Part shown: piece by piece, positions 6,047 to 6,536 of the stretch
How positions within the stretch are numbered: the first letter of the stretch is position 1
How the letters are laid out: each line of letters begins with the position of its first letter
Assembly: GCA_031548005.1 (NCBI GenBank)
Contig: JAVBRK010000041.1
Coordinates: forward strand, 1 to 6,536
DNA length: 6,536 bases
Reading direction: 5' to 3'
Source: BNXB01 sp031548005
GTDB lineage: Bacteria; Bacteroidota; Bacteroidia; Bacteroidales; Azobacteroidaceae
The notes under the pieces: generated by a model
The model's input: only the letters and a program-made list of their open reading frames with translations
Database searches by the model: none
What the model was told of the DNA's origin: nothing
Translations under genes and position numbers: made by a program

Positions 6047-6536
6047 ATGGAATTCAGAACAAAAATAGCCATTCCCCGGTATAGCTTTTCGATCGGACAC
6101 TCCGACCGAATTCTGATGATGGGTTCCTGTTTTGCAGAAAACATAGCCCGTTGCCTGGACAGCTCCGGCTTTGTTACAGATGTGAATCCATTCGGCATTG
6201 TTTATAACCCCCTATCTATTTCATCAGGTGTTCGTGAATTATTATCGAACAAAAAATATGCCGCTTCTGATCTGTTTTTCCACCAGGGAATGTATCACAG
6301 CTTTTCTCACCACAGCCGTTTCTCCAATCTGTTAGCCGAAGCCTCTGCCGAGCACATCAACAAGCGGATTCAGTCGTCATCCAGCTTTTTAAAAAACACA
6401 ACAATTTTTATAATAACTTGGGGGACATCTCACGTTTATACCCTTAAAGCCAGTGGGGAAACGGTGTCGAACTGCCACAAATTACCCGATAGTTATTTTG
6501 TACGAAAACGTTTATCCATAAAAGATATTGTGGAAG
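6047..6536 (+). CDS. GSCFA domain protein, N-terminal part (runs off the window)
   Basis: Translating from the ATG at 6047 gives 163 codons, open at the right edge; the family is usually about 320 residues, so roughly half is present. The protein begins MEFRTKIAI and carries the family-naming motif GSCFAENI at 26-33, followed by NPFGIVYNP (47-55), TWGTSHVY (124-131) and NCHKLPDSYF (142-151), all conserved blocks of the GSCFA family (PF08885). The family is related to SGNH/GDSL-type hydrolases; Ser27 in the first block would be the candidate nucleophile by that analogy, though the physiological substrate is unknown. No signal peptide is visible, so a cytoplasmic location is inferred. An in-frame ATG at 6020 would add nine residues but overlaps the -7 box, so 6047 is preferred. 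It is divergent from dxs. Confidence 0.92.
   Translation, partial: MEFRTKIAIPRYSFSIGHSDRILMMGSCFAENIARCLDSSGFVTDVNPFGIVYNPLSISSGVRELLSNKKYAASDLFFHQGMYHSFSHHSRFSNLLAEASAEHINKRIQSSSSFLKNTTIFIITWGTSHVYTLKASGETVSNCHKLPDSYFVRKRLSIKDIVE

Overview
The window looks like ordinary chromosome from a member of the Bacteroidales (phylum Bacteroidota). Four things point there. Possible promoters match the Bacteroidota -7 consensus TAnnTTTG. Genes lack clear Shine-Dalgarno sites and have A/T-rich leaders. One lipoprotein carries a DUF4369-like domain, and the rightmost gene is a GSCFA-family protein; both families are typical of this phylum. Genus cannot be settled from the sequence alone.

Layout, left to right. 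Positions 1-311 are AT-rich and hold no credible gene, only a possible leftward promoter and a convincing intrinsic terminator. That terminator closes a minus-strand tRNA-Arg(UCU) gene at 312-385, which has its own -7 box. Next, still on the minus strand, is a small lipoprotein gene (472-1128) with a DUF4369-like domain and no thioredoxin domain. A 130-bp gap holds its probable promoter and a short palindrome. Then comes a compact minus-strand operon, read right to left: dxs (5975-4077), trkA (4080-2746) and trkH (2728-1259). dxs and trkA overlap by four bases (ATGA), and trkA and trkH are 17 bp apart. A 71-bp divergent promoter region separates dxs from a plus-strand GSCFA gene that starts at 6047 and runs off the right edge.

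How the genes work together. DXS makes 1-deoxy-D-xylulose 5-phosphate, the entry point to the MEP isoprenoid pathway and a precursor of thiamine and pyridoxal phosphate. TrkH is a membrane K+ channel/transporter subunit and TrkA is its cytoplasmic nucleotide-binding RCK regulator. The two Trk genes form a functional pair. Their link to dxs appears to be one of shared transcription and translational coupling; no biochemical link is visible. The lipoprotein and the tRNA appear to be separate transcription units.

I see no mobile element, CRISPR array, defence locus, integrase or clear sign of horizontal transfer, and no convincing undescribed multi-gene system. The points most worth a second look are the thioredoxin-less DUF4369-like lipoprotein, the tight isoprenoid/K+ operon, the degenerate second nucleotide-binding motif of TrkA, and the closely packed divergent promoters with very short leaders.
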